From positions 1,540,861-1,604,860 of the forward strand of contig NZ_BMKQ01000001.1 of NCBI RefSeq assembly GCF_014644415.1: a DNA stretch of 64,000 nucleotides, in the 5' to 3' direction. This DNA comes from Marmoricola endophyticus (lineage in GTDB: Bacteria; Actinomycetota; Actinomycetes; Propionibacteriales; Nocardioidaceae). Below are positions 13,614 through 23,751 of the stretch, one piece after another; the first letter of the stretch is position 1; each line of letters begins with the position of its first letter. The translations under genes were made by a program, and so were the position numbers. Under the pieces are notes generated by a model. The model worked only from the letters and a program-made list of their open reading frames with translations. It did no database searches and had not been told where the DNA came from.

Positions 13614-14729
13614 CTACTGGACGACGACCTCGACCCGCTGGAACTCCTTGAGCTCGGTGTAGCCGGTGGTGGCCATCGACCGTCGCAGGGCGCCGACGAG
13701 GTTCATCGTGCCGTCCGCCACGCGTGCGGGCCCGAACAGGATCTCCTCCAGCGTGCCGACGCGCTCCATCTCGACGCGCTCGCCGCGCGGCAGCTCTGCG
13801 TGCACGGCCTCGCTGCCCCAGTGGAAGCCCTGTCCGGGCGCGTCGATCGCGCGGGCGAACGGCGAGCCGACCATCACCGCGTCGGCGCCGCAGGCGATCG
13901 CCTTGGCGACGTCCCCGCTGCGGCCGATCGACCCGTCGGCGATGACGTGGACGTAGCGCCCACCGGACTCGTCGAGGTAGTCGCGCCTGGCCGCTGCGAC
14001 GTCGGCGACCGCCGAGGCCATCGGCACCGAGATCCCGAGGACGGTGCGGGTGGTGTGGGCGGCACCGCCGCCGAAGCCGACCAGGACGCCGGCCGCACCC
14101 GTACGCATCAGGTGCAGCGCGGCCTGGTGGGTCGCGCAGCCGCCGACGATCACCGGGACGTCGAGCTCGTAGATGAACTCCTTGAGGTTCAGCGGCTCCG
14201 CCTGCGACGAGACGTGCTCCGCCGAGACGGTCGTCCCCCGGATGACGAACATGTCGACCCCGGCGTCGACGACGGTCTTGGCGAACTCCTTGGTCCGCTG
14301 GGGGCTCAACGAGCCGGCGACGGTCACGCCCGACTCGCGGACCTCGCGCAGCCGCTCGGTGATCAGCTCCGCCTTCACCGGCTCGGCGTAGATCTCCTGC
14401 ATCCGGCGCACGGCGGCGTCGCCCGAGAGGGAGGCCACCTCGGAGAGCAGGTCCGAGGGGTCGTCGTACCTGGTCCACAGGCCCTCGAGGTTGAGCACGC
14501 CGAGGCCGCCGTGGTGGCCGAGCGCGATCGCGGTCTCCGGCGACATCACCGAGTCCATCGGCGCGGCCACGATCGGGAGCTCGAAGCGGTAGGCGTCGAT
14601 CTGCCAGTCGATCGAGACCTCCTCCGGGTCCCTCGTGCGACGGCTGGGCACGATCGCGATGTCGTCGAAGGCGTAGGCACGGCGGGCCCGCTTGGCGGCG
14701 CCGATCTCGAGGTCGTTCACCCGCAGCAC
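13614..14729 (-). CDS. guaB3: GuaB3-type IMP dehydrogenase family protein
   Basis: 371 residues, lacking CBS domains, as in the actinobacterial GuaB3 group. It begins VNDLEIGAAKRARRAYAFDD, has IVAAPMDSVMSPETAIALGH, VIVGGCATHQAALHLMRTGA and VIADGSIGRSGDVAKAIACG. The active-site loop contains a Thr at VLVGFGGGAAHTTRT in place of the cysteine loop of GuaB, a known feature of this paralogue. GuaB3 relatives are reported to act as GMP reductases in some bacteria; I infer a role in guanine nucleotide balance. Two GTG starts 9 bases apart are possible; the first is used. Confidence 0.88.
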   Translation of the reverse strand: MLRVNDLEIGAAKRARRAYAFDDIAIVPSRRTRDPEEVSIDWQIDAYRFELPIVAAPMDSVMSPETAIALGHHGGLGVLNLEGLWTRYDDPSDLLSEVASLSGDAAVRRMQEIYAEPVKAELITERLREVRESGVTVAGSLSPQRTKEFAKTVVDAGVDMFVIRGTTVSAEHVSSQAEPLNLKEFIYELDVPVIVGGCATHQAALHLMRTGAAGVLVGFGGGAAHTTRTVLGISVPMASAVADVAAARRDYLDESGGRYVHVIADGSIGRSGDVAKAIACGADAVMVGSPFARAIDAPGQGFHWGSEAVHAELPRGERVEMERVGTLEEILFGPARVADGTMNLVGALRRSMATTGYTELKEFQRVEVVVQ

Positions 14730-14733
14730 GGTA

Positions 14734-14772
14734 CCGGCCCCGCGCCGCTCACGAGGAGCCGCGCGGGGCCGG
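14734..14772 (-). terminator. Strong hairpin after the DUF4232 lipoprotein gene
   Basis: A perfect 12-bp GC stem (14734-14745 with 14761-14772) with a second inner 4-bp stem. It lies between the lipoprotein stop (14799) and the guaB3 start (14729). It most likely ends the two-component/lipoprotein operon; there is no T tract, as is usual in very GC-rich actinobacteria. Confidence 0.6.
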
Positions 14773-14798
14773 GTGCGTCCGTGCTGCTCAGTGCGAGG

Positions 14799-15533
14799 TC
14801 ACTGCACGGTGCCGACGGCGGTGACGCTCAGCTGGGACTTGCCGCCGGGCAGCTTCTTCGAGCAGGCCCGGAACGAGGACTCCCGCACGAACACGCTCGC
14901 CCGGGAGTCCGGCGGGTAGATCCGGAAGCCGTCGGCGGCGACGGGGGCGCAGGAGTCGCCGTACACGCCCGGGCTGGCGATGCGCAGCTGTGCGCGCGCC
15001 TGCGAACCCGGGGCCAGGGTCGTCCGCTTGGTGGGTCCGATGAAGGTCGCGCCGCGTCCGAGCTGGGTCCCGGACCCGTTGCCGACGAAGGAGACCCCCG
15101 GGTGCCCGTCGAGGACGCAGGTCGAGGAGGACGTGTTCGCGAAGGTGAGCTCGGTGTAGACGCTGCCGGCGGTCCCGCCGCCGTTGCCGGCCGGCGAGGA
15201 CTCGGAGACCTTCAGGTCGCCGGCCGAGCAGATGCTCGTACCGGACGAGCCGGACGGGGAGCCGGACGAGCCGCCCGAGCTGCTCCCGGAGCCACCCGAC
15301 GAGCTGTCGCCGGAGGTCGAGCCGGACGGCTCGGCCGAGGCGCTCTGCGACGGGGAGGTCGCCGGGGTCGGGGTCGGGGTGACGGACACGGTCGTGGCCG
15401 GGGCCGTGCCGGTCGAGGACTCCACGCCGTTGCCGCAGCCGGCGAGGGTGACGCCGAGACCGGCGACCAGCACCGCGCAGGAGGCGGCCCGTACGCGTCG
15501 GGCCGGGGTTCGGTGTGCCATCGGGTTCGTCAT
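14799..15533 (-). CDS. DUF4232 lipoprotein
   Basis: 244 residues. The signal sequence ends in the lipobox VTLAGC, giving a lipid-anchored extracellular protein. A Ser/Gly-rich spacer of about 50 residues (SGSTSGDSSSGGSGSSSGG) separates the anchor from a C-terminal DUF4232 domain (YTELTFANTSSSTCVLDGHP, LAPGSQARAQLRIASPGVYG, two further Cys likely disulfide-bonded). The start could also be the ATG four codons downstream. It lies 68 bp downstream of a sensor kinase gene and may be part of that signalling operon. Confidence 0.8.
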   Translation of the reverse strand: MTNPMAHRTPARRVRAASCAVLVAGLGVTLAGCGNGVESSTGTAPATTVSVTPTPTPATSPSQSASAEPSGSTSGDSSSGGSGSSSGGSSGSPSGSSGTSICSAGDLKVSESSPAGNGGGTAGSVYTELTFANTSSSTCVLDGHPGVSFVGNGSGTQLGRGATFIGPTKRTTLAPGSQARAQLRIASPGVYGDSCAPVAADGFRIYPPDSRASVFVRESSFRACSKKLPGGKSQLSVTAVGTVQ

Positions 15534-15601
15534 GGGGACGACGCTAGGCGAGGCCGGTCGCGGCCCGGGCACACCGACGTCACGGGTCGGGGCCGGTCCT
15601 C

Positions 15602-16891
15602 TCACGAGATCGTGACCTCGCCGTGAGGTGACCGTGACCCCGGCTCGCCCGGCAGCACCAGGGTGACCAGCGCTCCGCCGCCCTCGGCGTTGGCGAACCG
15701 CAGGTCGGCGCCGATGACGTCGGCCTGCCCGGCGGCGATCACCAGCCCCAGCCCGTTGCCGGGGGTGCGACGCGAGCGCCGGAAGCGGCGCGGCCCGTCG
15801 GCGAGCATCGTCTCGTCGAAGCCCGCGCCGTGGTCGCGCACCAGGACCGACGAGCCGCGCTGGACCACCTCCACCGGAGGCGCACCGTGCGCGACCGCGT
15901 TGCGTACGAGGTTGCTCAGCACACGCTCGAGGCGGCGGGGGTCGGTGACGACGCGTACCGGGTCCGGGTCGGCGCCGACCCGGACCGCCTGCTCGACGAG
16001 TTCCCCGGTCGCGACCCCACGTCGTACGGCTCGGCGCACCGCCTCGGCGAGGTCGACGCTCTCCAGGTCGGCCGTCTCGGACCCGCGGTCGAGCCGGGCG
16101 ACCTCGAGCAGGTCCTCGACGAGCGCGGCCAACGCGGCGGCGCGGTCGCGGACCAGCACCGCCGGGCGGGAGTCGTCGAGCAGGTCGGCGGCCGTGGTCA
16201 GACCTGTCACGGGCGTACGCAGGTCGTGGGCGACGTCGGCCGTGAACTGCTGCTCGGCACGCAGCCGGGCGTCCAGCCTCGCGGCCATCGCGTCGACGGC
16301 GTCCGCGAGCTCGCCGATCTCGTCGCTGCGTCCGCCGACCGCCTCGCGCAACGATCCGGCCGGCTCACCGGCGGCGACCCGACGTGCGGTCCGAGCGGCA
16401 CCGCGCAGCGGCCGGGCGATCCGCGCGGCCGACAGCAGCCCGAGGAGGATGGCGACGACGACGGTCGTCCCACCGGCGAGCAGCAGCGCCCGGTCCAGAG
16501 CCCGGACCGACCCGTCGACGACGTCGACGCTGGTGCGCGTGCTGATCACCTCGTCGCCGACCCGCGCCGCCGCCCACACGACGCGGGTCCGGCCACCGGT
16601 GACGAGCGTGCCGCGGTCGCCGCTGCTGCGGACCGCGCGTCGCAGCTCGGCCGGCAGCCGGGTGTCGTCGAGGGAGGCGTCGAAGCTGAGCAGCCGGGTC
16701 CGCCGGTAGACGTCGACGGCCGCCGCGATCTGCGCGTCGGCGGTGTCGCGCGACTGGCGGACCCGGTCGAGCACCACCATCTGGTGCACCGCGAGCCCGA
16801 GGGCGGCGACGGCGAGCAGCACGATGCCCGCCACGGTGGCGGCGATCCGCAGCTGCAGACCCCTGCGCGACCGACCGGAGCGCCCGCTCAC
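15602..16891 (-). CDS. HAMP-domain sensor histidine kinase
   Basis: 429 residues. Membrane segments at about 14-37 and 136-156 enclose a sensor loop of about 100 residues; a HAMP linker follows (RIARPLRGAARTARRVAAGE). The HisKA H-box is ADVAHDLRTPVTG, with phospho-acceptor His at about 222. The ATPase domain shows N box NLVRNAVAHGAP, G1 VRDHGAGFDE and G2 GNGLGLVIAAG. The GTG start overlaps the response-regulator stop (GTGA), so the pair is coupled. The signal sensed is not evident. Confidence 0.92.
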   Translation of the reverse strand: MSGRSGRSRRGLQLRIAATVAGIVLLAVAALGLAVHQMVVLDRVRQSRDTADAQIAAAVDVYRRTRLLSFDASLDDTRLPAELRRAVRSSGDRGTLVTGGRTRVVWAAARVGDEVISTRTSVDVVDGSVRALDRALLLAGGTTVVVAILLGLLSAARIARPLRGAARTARRVAAGEPAGSLREAVGGRSDEIGELADAVDAMAARLDARLRAEQQFTADVAHDLRTPVTGLTTAADLLDDSRPAVLVRDRAAALAALVEDLLEVARLDRGSETADLESVDLAEAVRRAVRRGVATGELVEQAVRVGADPDPVRVVTDPRRLERVLSNLVRNAVAHGAPPVEVVQRGSSVLVRDHGAGFDETMLADGPRRFRRSRRTPGNGLGLVIAAGQADVIGADLRFANAEGGGALVTLVLPGEPGSRSPHGEVTIS

Positions 16892-17589
16892 GTGCGCAGC
16901 CGGTAGCCGAAGCCACGGACCGTCTCGACGAGCTCGGCACCGACCTTCGTGCGCAGCCGCTGCACGTGGACGTTGACCAGGTGGGCGTCGTCCTCCCAGT
17001 CCTCGTAGTCCCACACGCGCTGCAGCAGCTGACCGCGGGACAGCACTGCGCCGCGGGCGTCGATCAGCTCGATCAGCAGCCGCAGCTCGGTGGGCGTCAG
17101 CGGGACCGGCTCCCCGTCTCGGCGCACCTCCATAGCGCGCCGGTCGACGGTGAGGTCGCCGACCTCCTCGACGCCGGCCGACGACTCCTCCCCCGCGCTC
17201 TCGGCACCCGTGGCCGGCTGCTCGGCCCGGCGGAGCACGCTGCGCAGCCGGGCGAGGAGCACCTGCACGTCGAACGGCTTCGTCACGTAGTCGTCGGCGC
17301 CGGCCTCGAGCCCACCGACGACGTCGACGGAGTCGCTGCGGGCCGAGATCAGCACCACCGGGGTGGGTCCGGACTCACGGACGCGCCGGCACAGGGTCAC
17401 CCCGTCCATGCCCGGCAGCATGACGTCGCTGAGCACGAGGTCGTACGCCTCGTCGGCGAAGCTCTCCCACGCCTCGAGGCCGTCCTGGGACCAGGTCACG
17501 GTGTAGCCGTGCCGCTCCAGGTGCAGCGCGGTCGCCTCCCCGATCACGGGATCGTCCTCGACCAGCAGCAGTCGACCCGTCTGCGTCAC
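16888..17589 (-). CDS. OmpR/PhoB-family response regulator
   Basis: 233 residues. The receiver domain has the acidic pair LLLVEDD, phosphorylation site LVLSDVMLPGMDGV and the conserved Lys in DYVTKPFDVQ. The C-terminal winged helix has LTPTELRLLIELIDARG and VNVHVQRLRTKVG, typical of OmpR/PhoB DNA-binding domains. The start is GTG 17589, supported by GGGAGGAA about 8 bases upstream, rather than the longer frame. It is the first gene of an operon with the kinase and the DUF4232 lipoprotein. Confidence 0.93.
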   Translation of the reverse strand: MTQTGRLLLVEDDPVIGEATALHLERHGYTVTWSQDGLEAWESFADEAYDLVLSDVMLPGMDGVTLCRRVRESGPTPVVLISARSDSVDVVGGLEAGADDYVTKPFDVQVLLARLRSVLRRAEQPATGAESAGEESSAGVEEVGDLTVDRRAMEVRRDGEPVPLTPTELRLLIELIDARGAVLSRGQLLQRVWDYEDWEDDAHLVNVHVQRLRTKVGAELVETVRGFGYRLRT

Positions 17590-17652
17590 CGAGCGTTCCT
17601 CCCGTCGGGTGCGTGGCGTACGACGCACAGTCTCACGGTCGGCGCGAGGGGG

Positions 17653-17723
17653 CGTGACGGGCTCGCGCGTCTCCCCCCAGAGACTGGTCCGGCGCTCAGC
17701 GCCCGACGGCCGAGCCCGTCACG
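17653..17723. repeat. 13-bp perfect inverted repeat upstream of the response regulator
   Basis: Arms at 17653-17665 and 17711-17723 are exactly complementary over 13 bp, and the loop holds a smaller hairpin (GGCGC-tca-GCGCC, 17691-17703). It lies between the TetR stop and the response-regulator start. It could terminate the TetR transcript or be part of the control region of the two-component operon. The rest of this 190-bp gap shows nothing else. Confidence 0.55.
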
Positions 17724-17779
17724 AGCACGCAGTCTCGCAGAGTTCGATGCACGGTGGCAACAGGCAAAAAGATTGGCCC

Positions 17780-18418
17780 TCAGCCGCGGATGATCCGGTC
17801 GAGCTCGGCACGCAGCCACGCGGTGTAGTGCGCCTCGTCCCAGCCGAGCTCCTGGGTGAGCTGGAGGTACACCTCGCCCGAGGTGGTGAGGTACACCAGG
17901 TCGACGGTCTGCTGGTCCGGGCTGCCGTCCGAGGGGCCCTCGCCCAGCATCGTCACGAGGTCGTGCGCCATGGCGGCACGCTGGGCACGGCCATCGCGGA
18001 TCAGCTCCAGGGCCTGGGCGTCCTCGCCCGCCGCGTGGATCATCGCCGGCATCAGCGGGGCCATCGTGCGCAGCGACCGCACGACGAACTCGACCGCACG
18101 GTCCAGCCGCTCCTCGCGGTCGTCGACCTGCTCCAGGTGCAGGGCCGCGGTCGCCCCGGTGATGTCGCCGCCGTCGCCGAAGGTGCTGCTGCGGACCGCG
18201 GTCAGGAGCAGGCCCGGCTTGCCGCCGAAGGCACCCGAGACCAGCTCGGTCGAGACGCCCGCCTCCTTGGCCACCAGGGCGAGGGTGGTGCCGGTCCAGC
18301 CGTGCTGGGCGAACAGGCGGGTCGCGACCTCGACCACGCGCTCACGGCGCCGCTGCGCGGCCGCCTGGCGCCCGGAGGAGTCGTACGCACGCTTGGTGCG
18401 CGTCGGTGTGGCTGTCAT
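17780..18418 (-). CDS. TetR/AcrR-family transcriptional regulator
   Basis: 212 residues. The N-terminal helix-turn-helix reads RERVVEVATRLFAQHGWTGT, LALVAKEAGVSTELVSGAF, GGKPGLLLTAV, the standard TetR arrangement, though GKPGLLL replaces the usual K-x-x-L-F/Y helix. The C-terminal ligand domain is helical and acidic. ATG 18418 is used, with AGGAAGAG upstream. No obvious target gene is adjacent: the neighbours are guaB with its GNAT on one side and a two-component system on the other. Confidence 0.88.
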   Translation of the reverse strand: MTATPTRTKRAYDSSGRQAAAQRRRERVVEVATRLFAQHGWTGTTLALVAKEAGVSTELVSGAFGGKPGLLLTAVRSSTFGDGGDITGATAALHLEQVDDREERLDRAVEFVVRSLRTMAPLMPAMIHAAGEDAQALELIRDGRAQRAAMAHDLVTMLGEGPSDGSPDQQTVDLVYLTTSGEVYLQLTQELGWDEAHYTAWLRAELDRIIRG

Positions 18419-18482
18419 GCACTCTTCCTGACGTCGGGATCCTGCTCTCGTCGATGATGCCAGGTCCCCCGCACGGGGGAGG

Positions 18483-18980
18483 TCACGGCTCACCGACGAG
18501 CTCGAGATACATCACGTGGAGGTCGGCGTAGTCGCCGTTCGGTCGCCGGAAGGCGCCCGGCACCGTCCCGACGACCCGAAAGCCGACCCGCTGCCACAGG
18601 CGTACTGCCGCCTGGTTGGTCGCGACGACCGCGTTGAAGCAGATCGCGCGGAAGCCGTTCTCGCGGTGCCACTCGACGACGTGGTCGGCGAGCGCCCGAC
18701 CCACCCCGCGACCCTGCGCCTGCGGCGAGACCATGAACGAGGCGGTGCCGACGTGCGAGCCCTGGGCCGCGCGGTTCGGACCCATCTTCGCCGTGCCCAG
18801 CACCCGGTCGCCGTCGACCGCCACGACGATGTGCGCGGCGTCGGACCAGAAGGCGCGCGCCTGCGCCTGGCCGATCCCGTGGTCGAGGGTGTACGTCTCC
18901 CCCTCCGCCGCCACCGTCGCGATGATCGCCAGCACGCCCGGCCAGTCGCCCTCCTGCAGGGCGCGCAGGCGCACGGCCAC
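18483..18980 (-). CDS. GNAT-family N-acetyltransferase
   Basis: 165 residues, one GNAT domain. The acetyl-CoA motif A is FMVSPQAQGRGVGRALADHV, followed by motif B-like FNAVVATNQAAVRLWQRVGF. The substrate is unknown; the closing FRRPNGDYADLHVMYLEL is typical of general protein or small-molecule acetyltransferases. It starts with GTG 3 bases after the guaB stop, so it is almost certainly cotranscribed with guaB. Confidence 0.88.
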   Translation of the reverse strand: MAVRLRALQEGDWPGVLAIIATVAAEGETYTLDHGIGQAQARAFWSDAAHIVVAVDGDRVLGTAKMGPNRAAQGSHVGTASFMVSPQAQGRGVGRALADHVVEWHRENGFRAICFNAVVATNQAAVRLWQRVGFRVVGTVPGAFRRPNGDYADLHVMYLELVGEP

Positions 18981-18983
18981 GCC

Positions 18984-20534
<1,551 letters not shown>

Positions 20535-21320
20535 TCACCGGCTGCGCATCGCTGGGCCCTCGAGTCTATGCCGCTGCGGCACGGCGAGCCGCACGTGGAG
20601 GTCGCCGCCGTGCAGGCGCATCCGGCCGCGGAGGCCGAGCGCGTCGAGCAGCGGGAGGGTGCCCTCGTCCGCGGCCGGCGCGACCAGCACCACCTCGTGG
20701 GCCCCCGTCGCCAGGGCCAGGCCGAGCGTCTGCGCGAGGACGGCCCGTCCGATGCCGCGGCGACGCCAGGCCGCGCGTACGACGACCGTGAGCTGCGGGA
20801 CCTCCGGCTCCGGCCCTTCCGCGAGCCGACCGGTCGCCACCACCGTCGAGCCGGCCCGGGCGCGGACCACGGAGCCCGCGACCTCGACATCCACCTCGAG
20901 GTCGTCCTCGGGCGGTGGCTCGGCCGCCGCGTCGAGCACCGCGCCGAGGGCGTCCAGGCGGGCCTGCTCGATGCCGGACGGCGCTCCGGGGACGAGCCCC
21001 GCGACGACGGCGGCACGCCGCTCGGGCGCGGCGAGGACACGGTGCGCGGCCCGCAACCACCGGACGGTCTCGTCGACGATGCTCTGGTCGGGTCGGGGCT
21101 CGACCTCGACCGCCAGGCGGCCCGCCGCACCGATCAGGTCGGCCAGGTCGGTGGCGACCCAGCCGGCGGGGGTCTCCAGCACGAGCTCGTCGCGCACCTC
21201 TCCGAGAGCGGGGTGGATCTGCAGGCCGAGCACGTTCACGCCGCGCTCACCGCAGGCGCCGGCGATCCGCGCCAGGGCGCCCGGCCGGTCGGCCGTCGTC
21301 GTCCGCACGGTCCACCACAT
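20535..21320 (-). CDS. ACT-GNAT two-domain protein
   Basis: 261 residues. The N-terminal ACT-like ligand domain (about 1-75) begins with VRTTTADRPGALARIAGACG and GERGVNVLGLQIHPA. The C-terminal domain (about 170-255) is GNAT-like: LTVVVRAAWRRRGIGRAVLA is a good acetyl-CoA motif A. The linker is Ala-rich. An ACT sensor joined to an acetyltransferase suggests amino-acid-controlled acetylation, which is inference. It lies between guaB and groL but is separated from groL by a strong terminator, so it is probably independently transcribed. Confidence 0.78.
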   Translation of the reverse strand: MWWTVRTTTADRPGALARIAGACGERGVNVLGLQIHPALGEVRDELVLETPAGWVATDLADLIGAAGRLAVEVEPRPDQSIVDETVRWLRAAHRVLAAPERRAAVVAGLVPGAPSGIEQARLDALGAVLDAAAEPPPEDDLEVDVEVAGSVVRARAGSTVVATGRLAEGPEPEVPQLTVVVRAAWRRRGIGRAVLAQTLGLALATGAHEVVLVAPAADEGTLPLLDALGLRGRMRLHGGDLHVRLAVPQRHRLEGPAMRSR

Positions 21321-21383
21321 GGCGCCATCCTCGGGCGCGGGTGTGACCGGCTCGCGTCATCGCTGTTGCGGGCGCGAGAACGC

Positions 21384-21419
21384 CGACGGCCCCTCCGGCA
21401 GCTGCCGGAGGGGCCGTCG
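21384..21419 (-). terminator. groL terminator: 36-bp perfect palindrome
   Basis: A perfect palindrome with an 18-bp stem and essentially no loop, starting 15 bp after the groL stop. It is the strongest terminator-like hairpin in this part of the window. It may also work for the ACT-GNAT gene's upstream boundary. No T run follows. Confidence 0.75.
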
Positions 21420-21434
21420 TACGTCGTCGAGGCG

Positions 21435-23063
<1,629 letters not shown>

Positions 23064-23091
23064 TTAGCGGAAGGAAAGTGTGGTGGAACGA

Positions 23092-23124
23092 GAAGACCGG
23101 GACCGCGAGGCGGCCCCGGTCTTC
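23092..23124 (-). terminator. Attenuator-like hairpin between groES and groL
   Basis: Perfect 10-bp stem (23092-23101 with 23115-23124) continued by an inner CCGC/GCGG stem across one mismatch. In the direction of transcription it is followed by TCTCGTTCC, a weak pyrimidine tract. It lies about 38 bases before the groL start, so it could cause partial termination or act as an mRNA processing boundary. Confidence 0.55.
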
Positions 23125-23138
23125 GCGGTGTGTCAGGA

Positions 23139-23250
23139 CCTGAGGTGCCTGGCGCCCGGCTGGCAAGGCGGAGGAGGGAAGGCGACCTGAAGAGCGGAGC
23201 GGTCGTCGACCGACGACAACGCCGCCAGCCGGGATGCCAGGTGCCTCAGG
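23139..23250 (-). repeat. Intergenic structured element, copy A (groES 3' side)
   Basis: A long imperfect inverted repeat (arms 23139-23164 and 23224-23250) encloses a 59-bp core at 23165-23223. The core is nearly the same as that of copy B after rpsI (49180-49238). It differs at a G/C change, GAA versus CT, one G indel and CC versus GT. The arms of the two copies are unrelated in sequence but each is self-complementary. The outer arm covers the groES stop codon. An inner hairpin GTCGTC-GGTC-GACGAC is visible on the transcribed strand. Confidence 0.75.
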
Positions 23251-23539
23251 AGACGACGGCGAGGACGTCGCGGGCGGAGAGGATGAGGTACTCCTCGCCG
23301 CCGAACTTGACCTCGGTGCCGCCGTACTTGGAGTAGATGACCTTGTCGCCGACGGTGACGTCGACGGGGACGCGGTTGCCGTTGTCGTCGACACGGCCCG
23401 GGCCGATCGCGACGACCTCGCCCTCCTGGGGCTTCTCCTTGGCGGTGTCCGGGATGACCAGGCCGGAGGCGGTGGTCTGCTCGGCGTCCACGGCCTGGAC
23501 CACGATCCGGTCCTCGAGCGGCTTGATGTTGACCGACAC
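23246..23539 (-). CDS. groES: Co-chaperonin GroES
   Basis: 97 residues, the normal GroES size. It starts [20 protein letters not shown] and includes the mobile loop [40 protein letters not shown] and [15 protein letters not shown]. The GTG start at 23539 is chosen over the longer frame because of GGAGG just upstream and the canonical N-terminus. It caps GroEL. Two CIRCE operators lie 100-160 bp upstream, so HrcA control is expected. Confidence 0.97.
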   Translation of the reverse strand: MSVNIKPLEDRIVVQAVDAEQTTASGLVIPDTAKEKPQEGEVVAIGPGRVDDNGNRVPVDVTVGDKVIYSKYGGTEVKFGGEEYLILSARDVLAVVS

Positions 23540-23639
23540 GATGTCGACCTCCACTTTCAACGATGGGTGACTTGGGATGAGCGGGTCACCGACCTGCCTC
23601 ACGCGCGCCGTCGCGGGGGTCGCGCGTGCCGGGTCGGTG

Positions 23640-23666
23640 CTGGCACCCTCACGGGGAGAGTGCCAG
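23640..23666 (-). promoter_or_regulatory. CIRCE operator 2 (HrcA site), one mismatch
   Basis: Nine-base arms CTGGCACCC (23640-23648) and GAGTGCCAG (23658-23666) with exactly nine bases between, the CIRCE geometry. One arm position deviates from perfect complementarity. It lies between the promoter-proximal CIRCE and groES. Confidence 0.8.
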
Positions 23667-23674
23667 TGGCGAAA

Positions 23675-23701
23675 CTAGCACTCAGGTGGAGCGAGTGCCA
23701 G
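23675..23701 (-). promoter_or_regulatory. CIRCE operator 1 with embedded groES promoter
   Basis: Arms CTAGCACTC (23675-23683) and GAGTGCCAG (23693-23701) separated by nine bases match the CIRCE consensus TTAGCACTC-N9-GAGTGCTAA closely. On the minus strand a plausible promoter is embedded: -35 CTGGCA (23696-23701) and -10 TAGTTT (23672-23677) with an 18-base spacer, so HrcA binding would block it directly. Confidence 0.88.
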
Positions 23702-23751
23702 ACGCCCGGGGCGGCCGCGGCGCTCACCGCCCGCCGCGCGAGGATGCCCGG

